Origin: an uncultured Fusobacterium sp.
Lineage (GTDB): Bacteria; Fusobacteriota; Fusobacteriia; Fusobacteriales; Fusobacteriaceae
Reading direction: 5' to 3'
Assembly (NCBI GenBank): GCA_900545035.1
Contig: UQXM01000011.1
Span: forward strand, 1-23,654
DNA: 23,654 nucleotides
Part shown: piece after piece, positions 7,060 through 14,253 of the stretch
Layout of the letters: each line of letters opens with the position of its first letter
How positions within the stretch are numbered: position 1 is the first letter of the stretch
Position numbers and translations under genes: made by a program
Notes under the pieces: model-generated
What the model was told of the DNA's origin: nothing
Database searches by the model: none
The model's input: only the letters and a program-made list of their open reading frames with translations

Positions 7060-7887
7060 TTGAAAAGAAAAACTCTGATGAATGAGATTTTTTATGAAGG
7101 AATAGGACTTCATAAAGGTAAAAATATAAAGCTTCATCTTATTCCGGCTGAAAACGGGGGAATAGTTTTTAAAAGAGTCGATATGGAAGAAGGAAAAAAT
7201 GAGATATTCCTTGATATAGAAAATACTTTTGACCTTACAAGAGGAACAAATCTAAAAAATGAATTTGGTGCATGTGTATACACAATAGAACATTTTTTAT
7301 CGGCACTTTATATTTTCGGAATAACAGATTTAATAGTAGAGCTTAATGAAAATGAGCTTCCTATCGGGGACGGAAGTGCAAGAGTATTTTTGGAAGAGAT
7401 AGAAAAAGCAGGGGTGAGAGAGCTTGAAGAAGAGGCAGAAGAGATAGTTATCACAGAACCTGTATATCTTTCAAAGGGAGACAAACATATTGTAGCTCTT
7501 CCTTATGATGGGTACAAGCTTACTTACACAATAAAATTTGATCATACTTTTTTGAAAACACAGATGCTGGAATTGGATATAGATCTTGACAGCTACAAAA
7601 AAAATATAGGAAATGCCAGAACTTTTGGATTTGATTATGAAATAGAGTATTTAAAAAAGAATAATCTTGCTCTCGGAGGAACTTTAGAGAATGCAATAGT
7701 TATTCAAAAAGACGGAGTAATGAACCCTGACGGTCTCAGATATGAAGATGAATTTGTAAGACATAAAATGCTGGATATTATAGGGGACTTGAAAATTTTA
7801 AATAAACCTATAAAAGCCCACATAATAGCAGTGAAAGCCGGGCATGCTCTGGACATAGAATTTGCACATATAATAAAAAAATTATAA
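7060..7887 (+). CDS. lpxC: UDP-3-O-acyl-N-acetylglucosamine deacetylase
   Basis: LpxC is the zinc enzyme of the committed step of lipid A synthesis: it removes the acetyl group from UDP-3-O-acyl-GlcNAc in the cytoplasm. The 275-residue protein has the N-terminal RKTL strand (3-6), GIGLHKG (14-20), zinc ligand H78 in TIEHFLSAL, the motif ELPIGDGSA (99-107), zinc ligands H235 and D239 in RHKMLDIIGDL, and the C-terminal catalytic His H262 in AGHALDIE. The start is TTG with a perfect ribosome site, which may hold translation down; LpxC level is tightly controlled in other Gram-negatives. It is not fused to FabZ, unlike in Bacteroidota. It follows pcrA by 25 bases with no promoter seen, so it probably depends on the pcrA promoter. 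Confidence 0.96.
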   Translation: MKRKTLMNEIFYEGIGLHKGKNIKLHLIPAENGGIVFKRVDMEEGKNEIFLDIENTFDLTRGTNLKNEFGACVYTIEHFLSALYIFGITDLIVELNENELPIGDGSARVFLEEIEKAGVRELEEEAEEIVITEPVYLSKGDKHIVALPYDGYKLTYTIKFDHTFLKTQMLELDIDLDSYKKNIGNARTFGFDYEIEYLKKNNLALGGTLENAIVIQKDGVMNPDGLRYEDEFVRHKMLDIIGDLKILNKPIKAHIIAVKAGHALDIEFAHIIKKL

Positions 7888-7911
7888 ATTAATCAAAAAA
7901 TTTGGTATAAT
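7882..7911 (+). promoter_or_regulatory. Internal promoter upstream of fabZ
   Basis: Extended -10 TGGTATAAT (TG at 7903-7904, TATAAT at 7906-7911) with a weak -35 TTATAA at 7882-7887 (18-base spacer). A start near 7918 gives a leader of about 25 bases that contains AGGAGG. The -35 overlaps the end of lpxC. Confidence 0.65.
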
Positions 7912-7929
7912 GATACTAAAGAACAAATC

Positions 7930-7935
7930 AGGAGG
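7930..7935 (+). promoter_or_regulatory. Ribosome binding site deciding the fabZ start
   Basis: AGGAGG ends seven bases before ATG 7943. An upstream in-frame ATG at 7910 lies in the -10 box itself and has no ribosome site, so 7943 is the start. Confidence 0.9.
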
Positions 7936-7942
7936 AATACAT

Positions 7943-8380
7943 ATGTTAGATACATTGGAAATAATGAAAAGAATACCACATAGATATCCATTTTTATTGG
8001 TGGACAGAATATTGGAACTTGATACAGAAAATCAAAAAGTAGTAGGACTTAAAAATGTAACAGTTAACGAAAACTATTTTAACGGGCATTTTCCGGGACA
8101 CCCTATTGTACCGGGAGTAATTATTGTTGAAGGAATAGCTCAATGTCTTGGGGTGCTTGTATTTGAACAACAGGGAGATGAAACACACCCAAAAGTTCCA
8201 TATTTTGCAGCTATTGAAAATGTAAAATTTAAAGCTCCTGTAAGACCGGGAGATCAGCTTATATATGAAGCACAGATTGAAAAACAAAAAAGAAATATAG
8301 TAAAAGCAAACGGACTTGCAAAAGTTGATGGAAAAGTGGTTGCGGAAGTAAAATTTACTTTCAGCATAATGGATAAATAA
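7943..8380 (+). CDS. fabZ: 3-hydroxyacyl-[acyl-carrier-protein] dehydratase FabZ
   Basis: FabZ is a hot-dog-fold dehydratase that removes water from 3-hydroxyacyl-ACP in fatty-acid elongation. It competes with LpxA for 3-hydroxyacyl-ACP. The 145-residue protein shows the start LEIMKRIPHRYPFLLVDR typical of FabZ, catalytic H49 in FNGHFPGHPIVPGV, and catalytic E63 in VEGIAQ. The RPGDQL turn and C-terminal strand AEVKFTFSI complete the single domain. Lengths of 140-150 residues are normal. It lies between lpxC and lpxA, the classical order of Gram-negative lipid A loci, and has its own probable promoter. Confidence 0.97.
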   Translation: MLDTLEIMKRIPHRYPFLLVDRILELDTENQKVVGLKNVTVNENYFNGHFPGHPIVPGVIIVEGIAQCLGVLVFEQQGDETHPKVPYFAAIENVKFKAPVRPGDQLIYEAQIEKQKRNIVKANGLAKVDGKVVAEVKFTFSIMDK

Positions 8381-8401
8381 TATCTGGACAGGGGGAGAAA
8401 A

Positions 8402-9175
8402 GTGGTAGAAATACATAATACTTCCATAATAGAAGAAGGAGCTGTTATAGAAGATGGTGTAAAAATAGGCCCTTTTTGTATAATAGGAAAGGATGTTAAA
8501 ATAGGAGCAAACACAACAATTCAGTCTCATGTTGTTATTGAGGGAATAACAGAGATAGGGGAGAACAATACAATTTATTCTTTTGCTTCTATCGGAAAAG
8601 TAAATCAAGATCTGAAATACAAAGGTGAACCGACAAAAACAATTATAGGAAATAATAATACAATCAGAGAATTTGTAACTATCCACAGAGGAACTGATGA
8701 CAGATGGGAAACAAGAATAGGAAACAACAATCTTATCATGGCTTATGTCCATGTTGCTCATGATGTAATAATCGGAGATAATTGTATTTTTTCGAACAAT
8801 GCAACTCTTGCAGGTCATGTTGTAATTGAAGACTGGGTAATAATCGGAGGAATGACGCCTGTACATCAATTTTGCAGAATAGGAGCTCATGCAATGGTTG
8901 GAGGAGCTTCAGCAGTTACTCAAGATGTTTGTCCTTTTATATTGGCTGACGGAAATAAAGTAGTTCCTGCTGGACTTAACAATGTAGGACTTAGAAGAAG
9001 AGGGTTTACAGACGAAGAACTTCTTGAACTGAAAAGAGCCTACAAAACAATTTTTAGAAAAGGACTTCCTTTAAAAGCGGCTCTTCAGGAGCTGGAAGAT
9101 ACATATTCTGAAAGTAAAAATGTAATGTACCTTGTTAATTTCATAAAAAACAGTAAACGGGGGATAGTAAAATAA
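8402..9175 (+). CDS. lpxA: UDP-N-acetylglucosamine O-acyltransferase
   Basis: LpxA transfers a 3-hydroxyacyl chain from ACP to the 3-OH of UDP-GlcNAc, the first step of lipid A synthesis. The 257-residue protein is a left-handed beta-helix made of hexapeptide repeats (IEDGVKIGPFC, IGANTTI and others, residues 6-175) with a helical C-terminal cap. The catalytic His is H120 in VHVAHDV (equivalent to E. coli His125). HQFCRIGAHAMVGG follows; G168 aligns with E. coli Gly173, the residue that sets the acyl-chain ruler to about 14 carbons, so a similar chain length is inferred. The start is GTG at 8402, with GGGGGAG at 8391-8397; the next possible start would lose the first repeat. The stop overlaps the lpxI start (TAATG). 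Confidence 0.97.
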   Translation: MVEIHNTSIIEEGAVIEDGVKIGPFCIIGKDVKIGANTTIQSHVVIEGITEIGENNTIYSFASIGKVNQDLKYKGEPTKTIIGNNNTIREFVTIHRGTDDRWETRIGNNNLIMAYVHVAHDVIIGDNCIFSNNATLAGHVVIEDWVIIGGMTPVHQFCRIGAHAMVGGASAVTQDVCPFILADGNKVVPAGLNNVGLRRRGFTDEELLELKRAYKTIFRKGLPLKAALQELEDTYSESKNVMYLVNFIKNSKRGIVK

Positions 9176-9984
9176 TGAAAAAAATAGGTGTAATAGTCGG
9201 GAATGGGAAACTTCCATGCTCTTTTTTGAGAGAGATAAAAAAACAGAGCAGAGATACAGAAGTGTTTCCTATAGGACTGTTTGACACTATCGAAGAAGAG
9301 ATAAAGAAATATGAAAATTTCAGAAGATTTAATATCGGTGAAGTAGGAAATATTACAAAATATCTTATTCTAAACGGAATAAAAGAAGTTGTTATGCTTG
9401 GAAAAGTTGAGAAAGATGTAATTTTCCAAGATATGCAGCTGGATAAATATGGAGAGGAAATAGTCAGCAGTCTTCCGGACAAAAAAGATGAAACTCTCCT
9501 TTTTGCCGTTATTGCATTTTTCAGATTAAACGGAATAAAAGTATTGCCGCAAAATTATCTTTTAAAAAAGATAATGTTTGAAGAAAAATGCTATACAAAA
9601 GCAAAGCCAAGTGAAGATGATTATAAAACAATAAAAATCGGAACAGAGGCAGCCAAATATTTGAGTGAAATTGATGCAGGGCAAACTGTGGTATGCAAAG
9701 ACTCTTCCGTAGTGGCTCTTGAAGGAATAGAAGGAACGGACAAGACTATTCAGCGAGGAGGAGAACTGGGAGGAACAGGCTGTATAACAGTAAAAATGTC
9801 AAGACCTCAGCAGGATATGAGAGTGGATATTCCCACAGTAGGTATAGAAACAATAAAAAAACTTGTAGAGATAAAAGCAAAAGGAATTGTCGGCGAAGCA
9901 GGAAAAATGATTTTTGCTGATCAGGAAGAAGCAATAAGATTGGCTGACGAACATAATATATTTATAATAGGAATAAAACCTTAA
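9175..9984 (+). CDS. lpxI: UDP-2,3-diacylglucosamine pyrophosphatase, LpxI type
   Basis: LpxI hydrolyses UDP-2,3-diacylglucosamine to lipid X and UMP, attacking the alpha phosphate. It replaces the unrelated LpxH found in gamma- and betaproteobacteria. The 269-residue protein has the N-terminal IGVIVGNGKLP (4-14), a first domain with GEVGNITKYLI and KEVVMLGKVEKD, and the C-terminal catalytic domain from about residue 145. This shows VVCKDSSVVALEGIEGTD, GCITVKMSRPQQDMRVDIPT and GIVGEAGKMI, the signature of the DUF1009/LpxI family. The Asp in RVDIPTVG is in the area of the essential Asp of Caulobacter LpxI. Its place between lpxA and lpxB and the one-base overlap with lpxA support translational coupling and the function. 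Confidence 0.95.
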   Translation: MKKIGVIVGNGKLPCSFLREIKKQSRDTEVFPIGLFDTIEEEIKKYENFRRFNIGEVGNITKYLILNGIKEVVMLGKVEKDVIFQDMQLDKYGEEIVSSLPDKKDETLLFAVIAFFRLNGIKVLPQNYLLKKIMFEEKCYTKAKPSEDDYKTIKIGTEAAKYLSEIDAGQTVVCKDSSVVALEGIEGTDKTIQRGGELGGTGCITVKMSRPQQDMRVDIPTVGIETIKKLVEIKAKGIVGEAGKMIFADQEEAIRLADEHNIFIIGIKP

Positions 9985-10002
9985 AAATTAAGGAGCGAAA
10001 AT

Positions 10003-11067
10003 ATGAAAATATTTGTATCAACAGGAGAGGTTTCCGGAGATCTTCACCTCTCATATTTAGTAAAAAATATTTTGAAAATAGACAGCACTGTAAAATTTTA
10101 TGGTACAGCAGGAGAGCACTGCAGAGAAGCAGGAGTGGAAATTACTCAGGATATAAAAAATCTTGCTGTTATGGGATTTACAGAAGCGTTAAAAAAATAT
10201 AGATATTTAAAGAAAAAAGCAAAAGAATATCTTGAGTTTATAAAGGAAAACAAAATCGATAAAGTAATACTTGTAGATTATGGAGGATTTAATTTAGCTT
10301 TTCTAAAACTTTTGAAAAAAGAAGTTCCTCATGTGGAAGTGTATTATTATATACCTCCAAAACTTTGGGTATGGGGAGAAAAAAGAATAGAGACATTAAA
10401 ACTTGCAGATCATATAATGGTAATTTTCCCATGGGAAGTTGATTTTTATAAAAAACATGGAGTGAAAGCAGTATATTATGGAAATCCTTTCTCTGAAAAA
10501 TATCCTGTAATAGAAAACAGAGGAGATAAAATTCTTCTTCTTCCGGGAAGCAGAAAACAAGAGATACAATCTCTTCTTCCTGTTATGCTGGAAGTTGTCA
10601 GTGCAAGACCTGACAAAGAATTTCTTCTTAGACTTCATAGTTCAGAACCGTTCGGCTGGATACAGGACAAGCTTTTAAAATATCCAAACCTTACAATAAC
10701 GAAAGCATCTTTGGAAGAAGCAGTGAAAGAATCAGAAGCAGCTGTTGCAGCTTCGGGAACAGTAACACTTGAATTGGCTCTTATGGGGCTTCCAGCTGTG
10801 GTAATTTACAAAACAAACCGTATAAATGCTTTTATTGCAAAAAACATTTTAAAACTGGGATTTGTGTCTCTGCCTAATCTTACTCTTAACAGAGAGGTAT
10901 ATCCTGAACTTTTACAGGAAAGATGTACAAGCAGTGAAATACTTTTTCAGCTTAATCTGATGAAAAGTAGAGCAGAAAAAGTTGAAAAAGACATAAAAGA
11001 AATCAGAGAAAAATTATCAGGAAAAGATGTTGTAAAAAATTACGGCGAATATATATTGAGAGGATAA
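10003..11067 (+). CDS. lpxB: Lipid-A-disaccharide synthase
   Basis: LpxB (glycosyltransferase family 19) joins UDP-2,3-diacylglucosamine with lipid X to form the beta-1,6 disaccharide at the inner face of the cytoplasmic membrane. The 354-residue protein starts with the family-typical IFVSTGEVSGDLH (3-15). It continues with GTAGEHCREAGVE, MGFTEALKKY, VDYGGFNLAF, YYIPPKLWVWGEKR, VMVIFPWEVDFYKKHGV-like text, YYGNPF, LLLPGSRKQEI and the C-terminal nucleotide-binding AAASGTVTLELALMG-type segment, then LPNLTLNREVYPELLQ. This order is complete for the enzyme. It is slightly short relative to E. coli LpxB but normal for the family. AAGGAGC (about 9989-9995) precedes the ATG, and msbA starts four bases after the stop. 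Confidence 0.97.
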   Translation: MKIFVSTGEVSGDLHLSYLVKNILKIDSTVKFYGTAGEHCREAGVEITQDIKNLAVMGFTEALKKYRYLKKKAKEYLEFIKENKIDKVILVDYGGFNLAFLKLLKKEVPHVEVYYYIPPKLWVWGEKRIETLKLADHIMVIFPWEVDFYKKHGVKAVYYGNPFSEKYPVIENRGDKILLLPGSRKQEIQSLLPVMLEVVSARPDKEFLLRLHSSEPFGWIQDKLLKYPNLTITKASLEEAVKESEAAVAASGTVTLELALMGLPAVVIYKTNRINAFIAKNILKLGFVSLPNLTLNREVYPELLQERCTSSEILFQLNLMKSRAEKVEKDIKEIREKLSGKDVVKNYGEYILRG

Positions 11068-11071
11068 ATTT

Positions 11072-12838
11072 ATGATAAAGGATAAATTGAATCAAGTTTA
11101 CAAGAGCGATGCACTTGGAGGTTTTTTAAAATACAGTTTAAGATATAAAGGACTGCTTGCATGGACAGTGGTTATATCTTCTGTTTCTTCTGCTCTGGGA
11201 GCAGCTCCTGCATGGCTTACAAAATATCTTGTAGATGATGTATTGATATCTAAAAATGGAAAAGTTATGATAATGATAGGAATTGCTATTTTTGTTACAA
11301 CGGCTCTGAAACTTATAACCGCTTATTACTCATCTACAACATCTGCATATCTGACAGAAAAAATAAGAAGAGATATAAAAATAGATATATTTGAACATAT
11401 TGAAAATCTTCCTATGTCTTATTTTACACAAAATAAATTGGGAGATCTTATGGCAAGACTTTCGGGAGATTCTTCAAGTCTTGGGAAAATAGGTTTTCTT
11501 TTGTTTGAAATGTTTAAAGAGTTCACACTTGTTCTTATTTTTCTTGTGAGAATGTTTCAGGTTGATTTTATTCTGGCACTTGTATCAATTACAGTACTAC
11601 CTGCAATGCTTGCGGTAATAAAAAAATACAGCAAGAAAATGAGAAAATCAGGAAAAGTAAGACAGGATACAATTGGACATGCAACAGCATTTATGCAGGA
11701 ATCACTGGCGGGGATACAGGTAATAAAAGGTTTCAATAAAGTTGATATGACAGTGGAAAGATATAAAGATGTAACAATAGGAGAAATGGACAGGATATAC
11801 AAAGCTCAAAAAATAAAAGCTAAAATTTCTCCTCTTAATGAACTTTTGGCAACTGTAATGATACTTCTTGTTGCTGCATACGGAGGATATCAGATAGTGT
11901 ATGCGGGAACAATGACAGCAGGGGATTTAATATCATTTATAACTGCAATAGGTTTAATGCAGTCTCCTTTGAAAAAGTTGATTTCAAGAAACAGTGAACT
12001 GTATGAAATTATTCCGTCAGGGGATAGAGTAATGGAAGTATTTGATGAACAAAGAGAGGTTGATTGTTATATCGATACTCCGGAAAAATTTCCTGACGAT
12101 ATAAAAAGTATAAAATTTGAAAATGTAGATTTTATATATCCTAAGTCGGAATTAAAAGTCTTACAAGAGATAAATCTTCAGGTAAAAAAAGGTGAAATAG
12201 TAGCATTTGTGGGAAGCAGCGGAAGCGGAAAAACCACTCTTGTAAATATGATACCCAGATTTTATGATCCTCAGGAAGGATGTATAAAAATAAATGATAT
12301 TGATATCAAAAATTATTCTCTGAAAAGTTTAAGAAATCATATTGGTATGGTGCCTCAAGATACTTTCCTTTTCAGCGGAACAATAGCTGAAAACATTTCT
12401 TTTGGAAAAGAGGGAGTAACAAGGGAACAAATAGAAAAAGCTGCAAAAATGGCAAATGCTTATAATTTTATAGTTGATTTGGAAAAAGGTTTTGAAACGG
12501 AAGTGGGAGAAAGAGGAGTTCTTCTTTCAGGAGGACAAAAGCAAAGAATTGCAATAGCAAGGGCTCTTATTCAAAATCCGTCAATTATGATTTTGGATGA
12601 AGCAACATCAGCTCTTGATACAGAGTCGGAAAGATTGGTGCAGGATGCTCTTGAAAAGCTTATGGTGGGAAGGACAACATTTGTAATAGCTCACAGACTT
12701 TCAACAATCACAGGAGCAGATAAGATTGTGGTTATGGAAAAAGGAAAAATAAAAGAAACAGGAACACATCACGAACTTCTGGAAAAAAACGGAATATATA
12801 CAAGACTTTATAATATACAATTCAATAATGAAAAATAA
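11072..12838 (+). CDS. msbA: Lipid A export ABC transporter MsbA (ATP-binding/permease protein)
   Basis: This 588-residue ABC half-transporter has an N-terminal membrane domain of six predicted helices (about 25-315) and a C-terminal ATPase domain (about 345-585). The ATPase shows Walker A GSSGSGKTT (about 380-388), the Q-loop region GMVPQDTFLFSGTIAENI, signature LSGGQKQR (about 486-493), Walker B IMILDEATSALD and the switch His in FVIAHRLST. MsbA works as a homodimer that flips core-lipid A from the inner to the outer leaflet of the cytoplasmic membrane. The sequence alone cannot separate MsbA from other type IV ABC exporters. The position immediately after lpxB, four bases apart and with its ribosome site inside lpxB, makes lipid A export by far the best assignment. 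Confidence 0.92.
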   Translation: MIKDKLNQVYKSDALGGFLKYSLRYKGLLAWTVVISSVSSALGAAPAWLTKYLVDDVLISKNGKVMIMIGIAIFVTTALKLITAYYSSTTSAYLTEKIRRDIKIDIFEHIENLPMSYFTQNKLGDLMARLSGDSSSLGKIGFLLFEMFKEFTLVLIFLVRMFQVDFILALVSITVLPAMLAVIKKYSKKMRKSGKVRQDTIGHATAFMQESLAGIQVIKGFNKVDMTVERYKDVTIGEMDRIYKAQKIKAKISPLNELLATVMILLVAAYGGYQIVYAGTMTAGDLISFITAIGLMQSPLKKLISRNSELYEIIPSGDRVMEVFDEQREVDCYIDTPEKFPDDIKSIKFENVDFIYPKSELKVLQEINLQVKKGEIVAFVGSSGSGKTTLVNMIPRFYDPQEGCIKINDIDIKNYSLKSLRNHIGMVPQDTFLFSGTIAENISFGKEGVTREQIEKAAKMANAYNFIVDLEKGFETEVGERGVLLSGGQKQRIAIARALIQNPSIMILDEATSALDTESERLVQDALEKLMVGRTTFVIAHRLSTITGADKIVVMEKGKIKETGTHHELLEKNGIYTRLYNIQFNNEK

Positions 12839-12850
12839 GGGAGAAATAAA

Positions 12851-13624
12851 ATGGAAAAAATATTAAGAGAAGACAGCAGAGAAGTTGATAATATAAGAAA
12901 AGTAAATGTTATCAGAAACTATACAATTCATGCAGAAGGATCTGTATTAATATCGTTTGGAAACACAAAAGTTATATGTACAGCTTCTGTTTCAGATAAA
13001 GTCCCTCCGTTTTTAAGAGGACAGGGAAAAGGATGGATTACAGCTGAATATTCTATGCTTCCGAGAGCTACAGGAGAAAGAACACAAAGAGAATCTGTCA
13101 AAGGAAAGCTTTCAGGAAGAACTATGGAAATTCAAAGATTAATAGGAAGATCCCTTCGTTCTTGTATAAATCTTGATAAACTTGGAGAAAGAACAATTAC
13201 AATAGACTGTGATGTTATTCAGGCTGACGGAGGAACAAGAACAGCTTCAATTACAGGAGGATATATTGCTCTTGCTATGGCTGTTGAAAGAATGGTAAGA
13301 AAAGGAGAACTTGCAGAAAATCCGCTTATTTCAAAAGTAGCGGCAATAAGTGTGGGAATTGTAAGCGGAATACCTATGATAGATCTTAAATACAGCGAAG
13401 ATTCAGCAGCAGAAGTGGATATGAATGTTGTAATGAACGATAAAGGAGAGTTTATTGAGGTTCAGGGAACAGGAGAAGAGGCAACATATACAAGAACAGA
13501 ACTTAATACTCTTCTTGATATGGCAGAAGCAGGAATAAATCAACTTCTTGAAATTCAACGAAAAACTTTGTGCGAAGAATTTCAGATGAATAATATTCAG
13601 GAATACTCAGGAGAGGTATTTTAA
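12851..13624 (+). CDS. rph: Ribonuclease PH
   Basis: RNase PH trims the 3' ends of tRNA precursors by phosphorolysis and also degrades structured RNA; it acts as a hexameric ring. The 257-residue protein has the expected start REDSREVDNIRKVNVIRNY, FGNTKVICTASVSDKVPPFL, WITAEYSMLPRATGER, and GRSLRSCINLDKLGERTI. The phosphate-binding segment DGGTRTASITGG lies at 126-137, and the catalytic acidic pair D178 and D184 in DLKYSEDSAAEVD. No domain is missing. GGGAGA precedes the ATG. It is separated from msbA by 12 bases and from rdgB by a single base, so rph and rdgB are almost certainly translated together. Confidence 0.97.
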   Translation: MEKILREDSREVDNIRKVNVIRNYTIHAEGSVLISFGNTKVICTASVSDKVPPFLRGQGKGWITAEYSMLPRATGERTQRESVKGKLSGRTMEIQRLIGRSLRSCINLDKLGERTITIDCDVIQADGGTRTASITGGYIALAMAVERMVRKGELAENPLISKVAAISVGIVSGIPMIDLKYSEDSAAEVDMNVVMNDKGEFIEVQGTGEEATYTRTELNTLLDMAEAGINQLLEIQRKTLCEEFQMNNIQEYSGEVF

Positions 13625-13625
13625 A

Positions 13626-14210
13626 ATGAAAATATTTTTGGCGACAGGAAATAAAAATAAAATAAAAGAGATAGAAAAAATATTTAAAATGGATAATATA
13701 GAAATTCTTTCTATAAATGATGGTATAGAAATTCCGGAAGTTGTGGAAGACGGAGATACTTTTGAAGCAAATTCGCAGAAAAAAGCTGTTGAGATAGCTA
13801 AATTTACAAATATGATAACAATAGCTGATGACTCAGGATTATGTGTTGATGCTTTGGACGGAGCTCCCGGAGTATATTCTGCAAGATATGCCGGAGAACA
13901 CGGAAATGATTTGGACAACAATATGAAAGTTGTAAAAGAGCTTCAAGGAGCAGAAAACAGAAAAGCAAGATTTGTCTGTGTAATATCTATTGCAAAACCT
14001 GACGGAGAGGTTCATTCTTTCAGGGGAGAAGTTGAGGGAGAATTTATAGACAATCCTGTGGGAACAGAGGGATTTGGATATGACCCACATTTCTTTATGA
14101 GAGAATATGGAAAAACCCTTGCAGAAATTCCTGAAATTAAAAATAAAATAAGCCACAGAGCAAAAGCTCTTGAAAAGCTTAAAGAAAATATTGATAAAAT
14201 ACTAAAATAA
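13626..14210 (+). CDS. rdgB: dITP/XTP pyrophosphatase (RdgB/HAM1 family)
   Basis: This enzyme hydrolyses dITP, ITP and XTP to monophosphates, keeping deaminated purines out of DNA and RNA. The 194-residue protein carries all HAM1 motifs: the nucleotide-binding LATGNKNKIKEIEKIF (5-20), TFEANSQKKA with the catalytic Glu, IADDSGLCVDALDGAPGVYSAR-like metal site, the GTEGFGYDPHFF loop, and the base-recognition SHRAKAL near residue 178. The length is typical. It begins one base after the rph stop. The rph-rdgB pairing is common, and the two are sometimes fused, in low-GC bacteria. It ends the long pcrA-lpx-msbA cluster, as shown by the terminator right after it. Confidence 0.96.
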   Translation: MKIFLATGNKNKIKEIEKIFKMDNIEILSINDGIEIPEVVEDGDTFEANSQKKAVEIAKFTNMITIADDSGLCVDALDGAPGVYSARYAGEHGNDLDNNMKVVKELQGAENRKARFVCVISIAKPDGEVHSFRGEVEGEFIDNPVGTEGFGYDPHFFMREYGKTLAEIPEIKNKISHRAKALEKLKENIDKILK

Positions 14211-14213
14211 ATA

Positions 14214-14238
14214 GGACTGTTGACAACAGTCCTTTTTT
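14214..14238 (+). terminator. Rho-independent terminator after rdgB, immediately upstream of hslU
   Basis: A perfect 8-bp stem GGACTGTT (14214-14221) / AACAGTCC (14225-14232) with loop GAC is followed by six T (14233-14238). The hslU ribosome site begins two bases later. A possible promoter upstream of it (TTGAAA at 14170, TGaTAAAAT ending at 14200, 19-base spacer) would place the terminator inside the hslU leader, but this promoter is weak. Confidence 0.85.
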
Positions 14239-14240
14239 AA

Positions 14241-14246
14241 GAGGAG
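14241..14246 (+). promoter_or_regulatory. Ribosome binding site for the annotated-in-part N-terminus of hslU
   Basis: GAGGAG lies seven bases before ATG 14254. That ATG opens a 32-codon frame encoding the expected HslU N-terminus. The large hslU frame downstream has no comparable site before its first GTG at 14337. Confidence 0.8.
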
Positions 14247-14253
14247 AACAGCA

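Noticed and set aside
7910..7942. Upstream ATG of the fabZ frame as the real start
   Set aside because: It lies in the TATAAT box, has no ribosome site and adds eleven residues not typical for FabZ. ATG 7943 has a perfect AGGAGG.
7994..8890. A 298-codon open frame on the minus strand across fabZ and lpxA
   Set aside because: It is antisense to two clearly recognised genes, is rich in Tyr/Ser/Cys as expected for the mirror of A-rich coding sequence, and has no ribosome site. It is a shadow frame.
14220..14248. TTGACA at 14220-14225 as a -35 box for hslU
   Set aside because: The perfect hexamer lies in the loop and stem of the rdgB terminator, and the bases 17 downstream (GGAGAA) are the ribosome site, not a -10.
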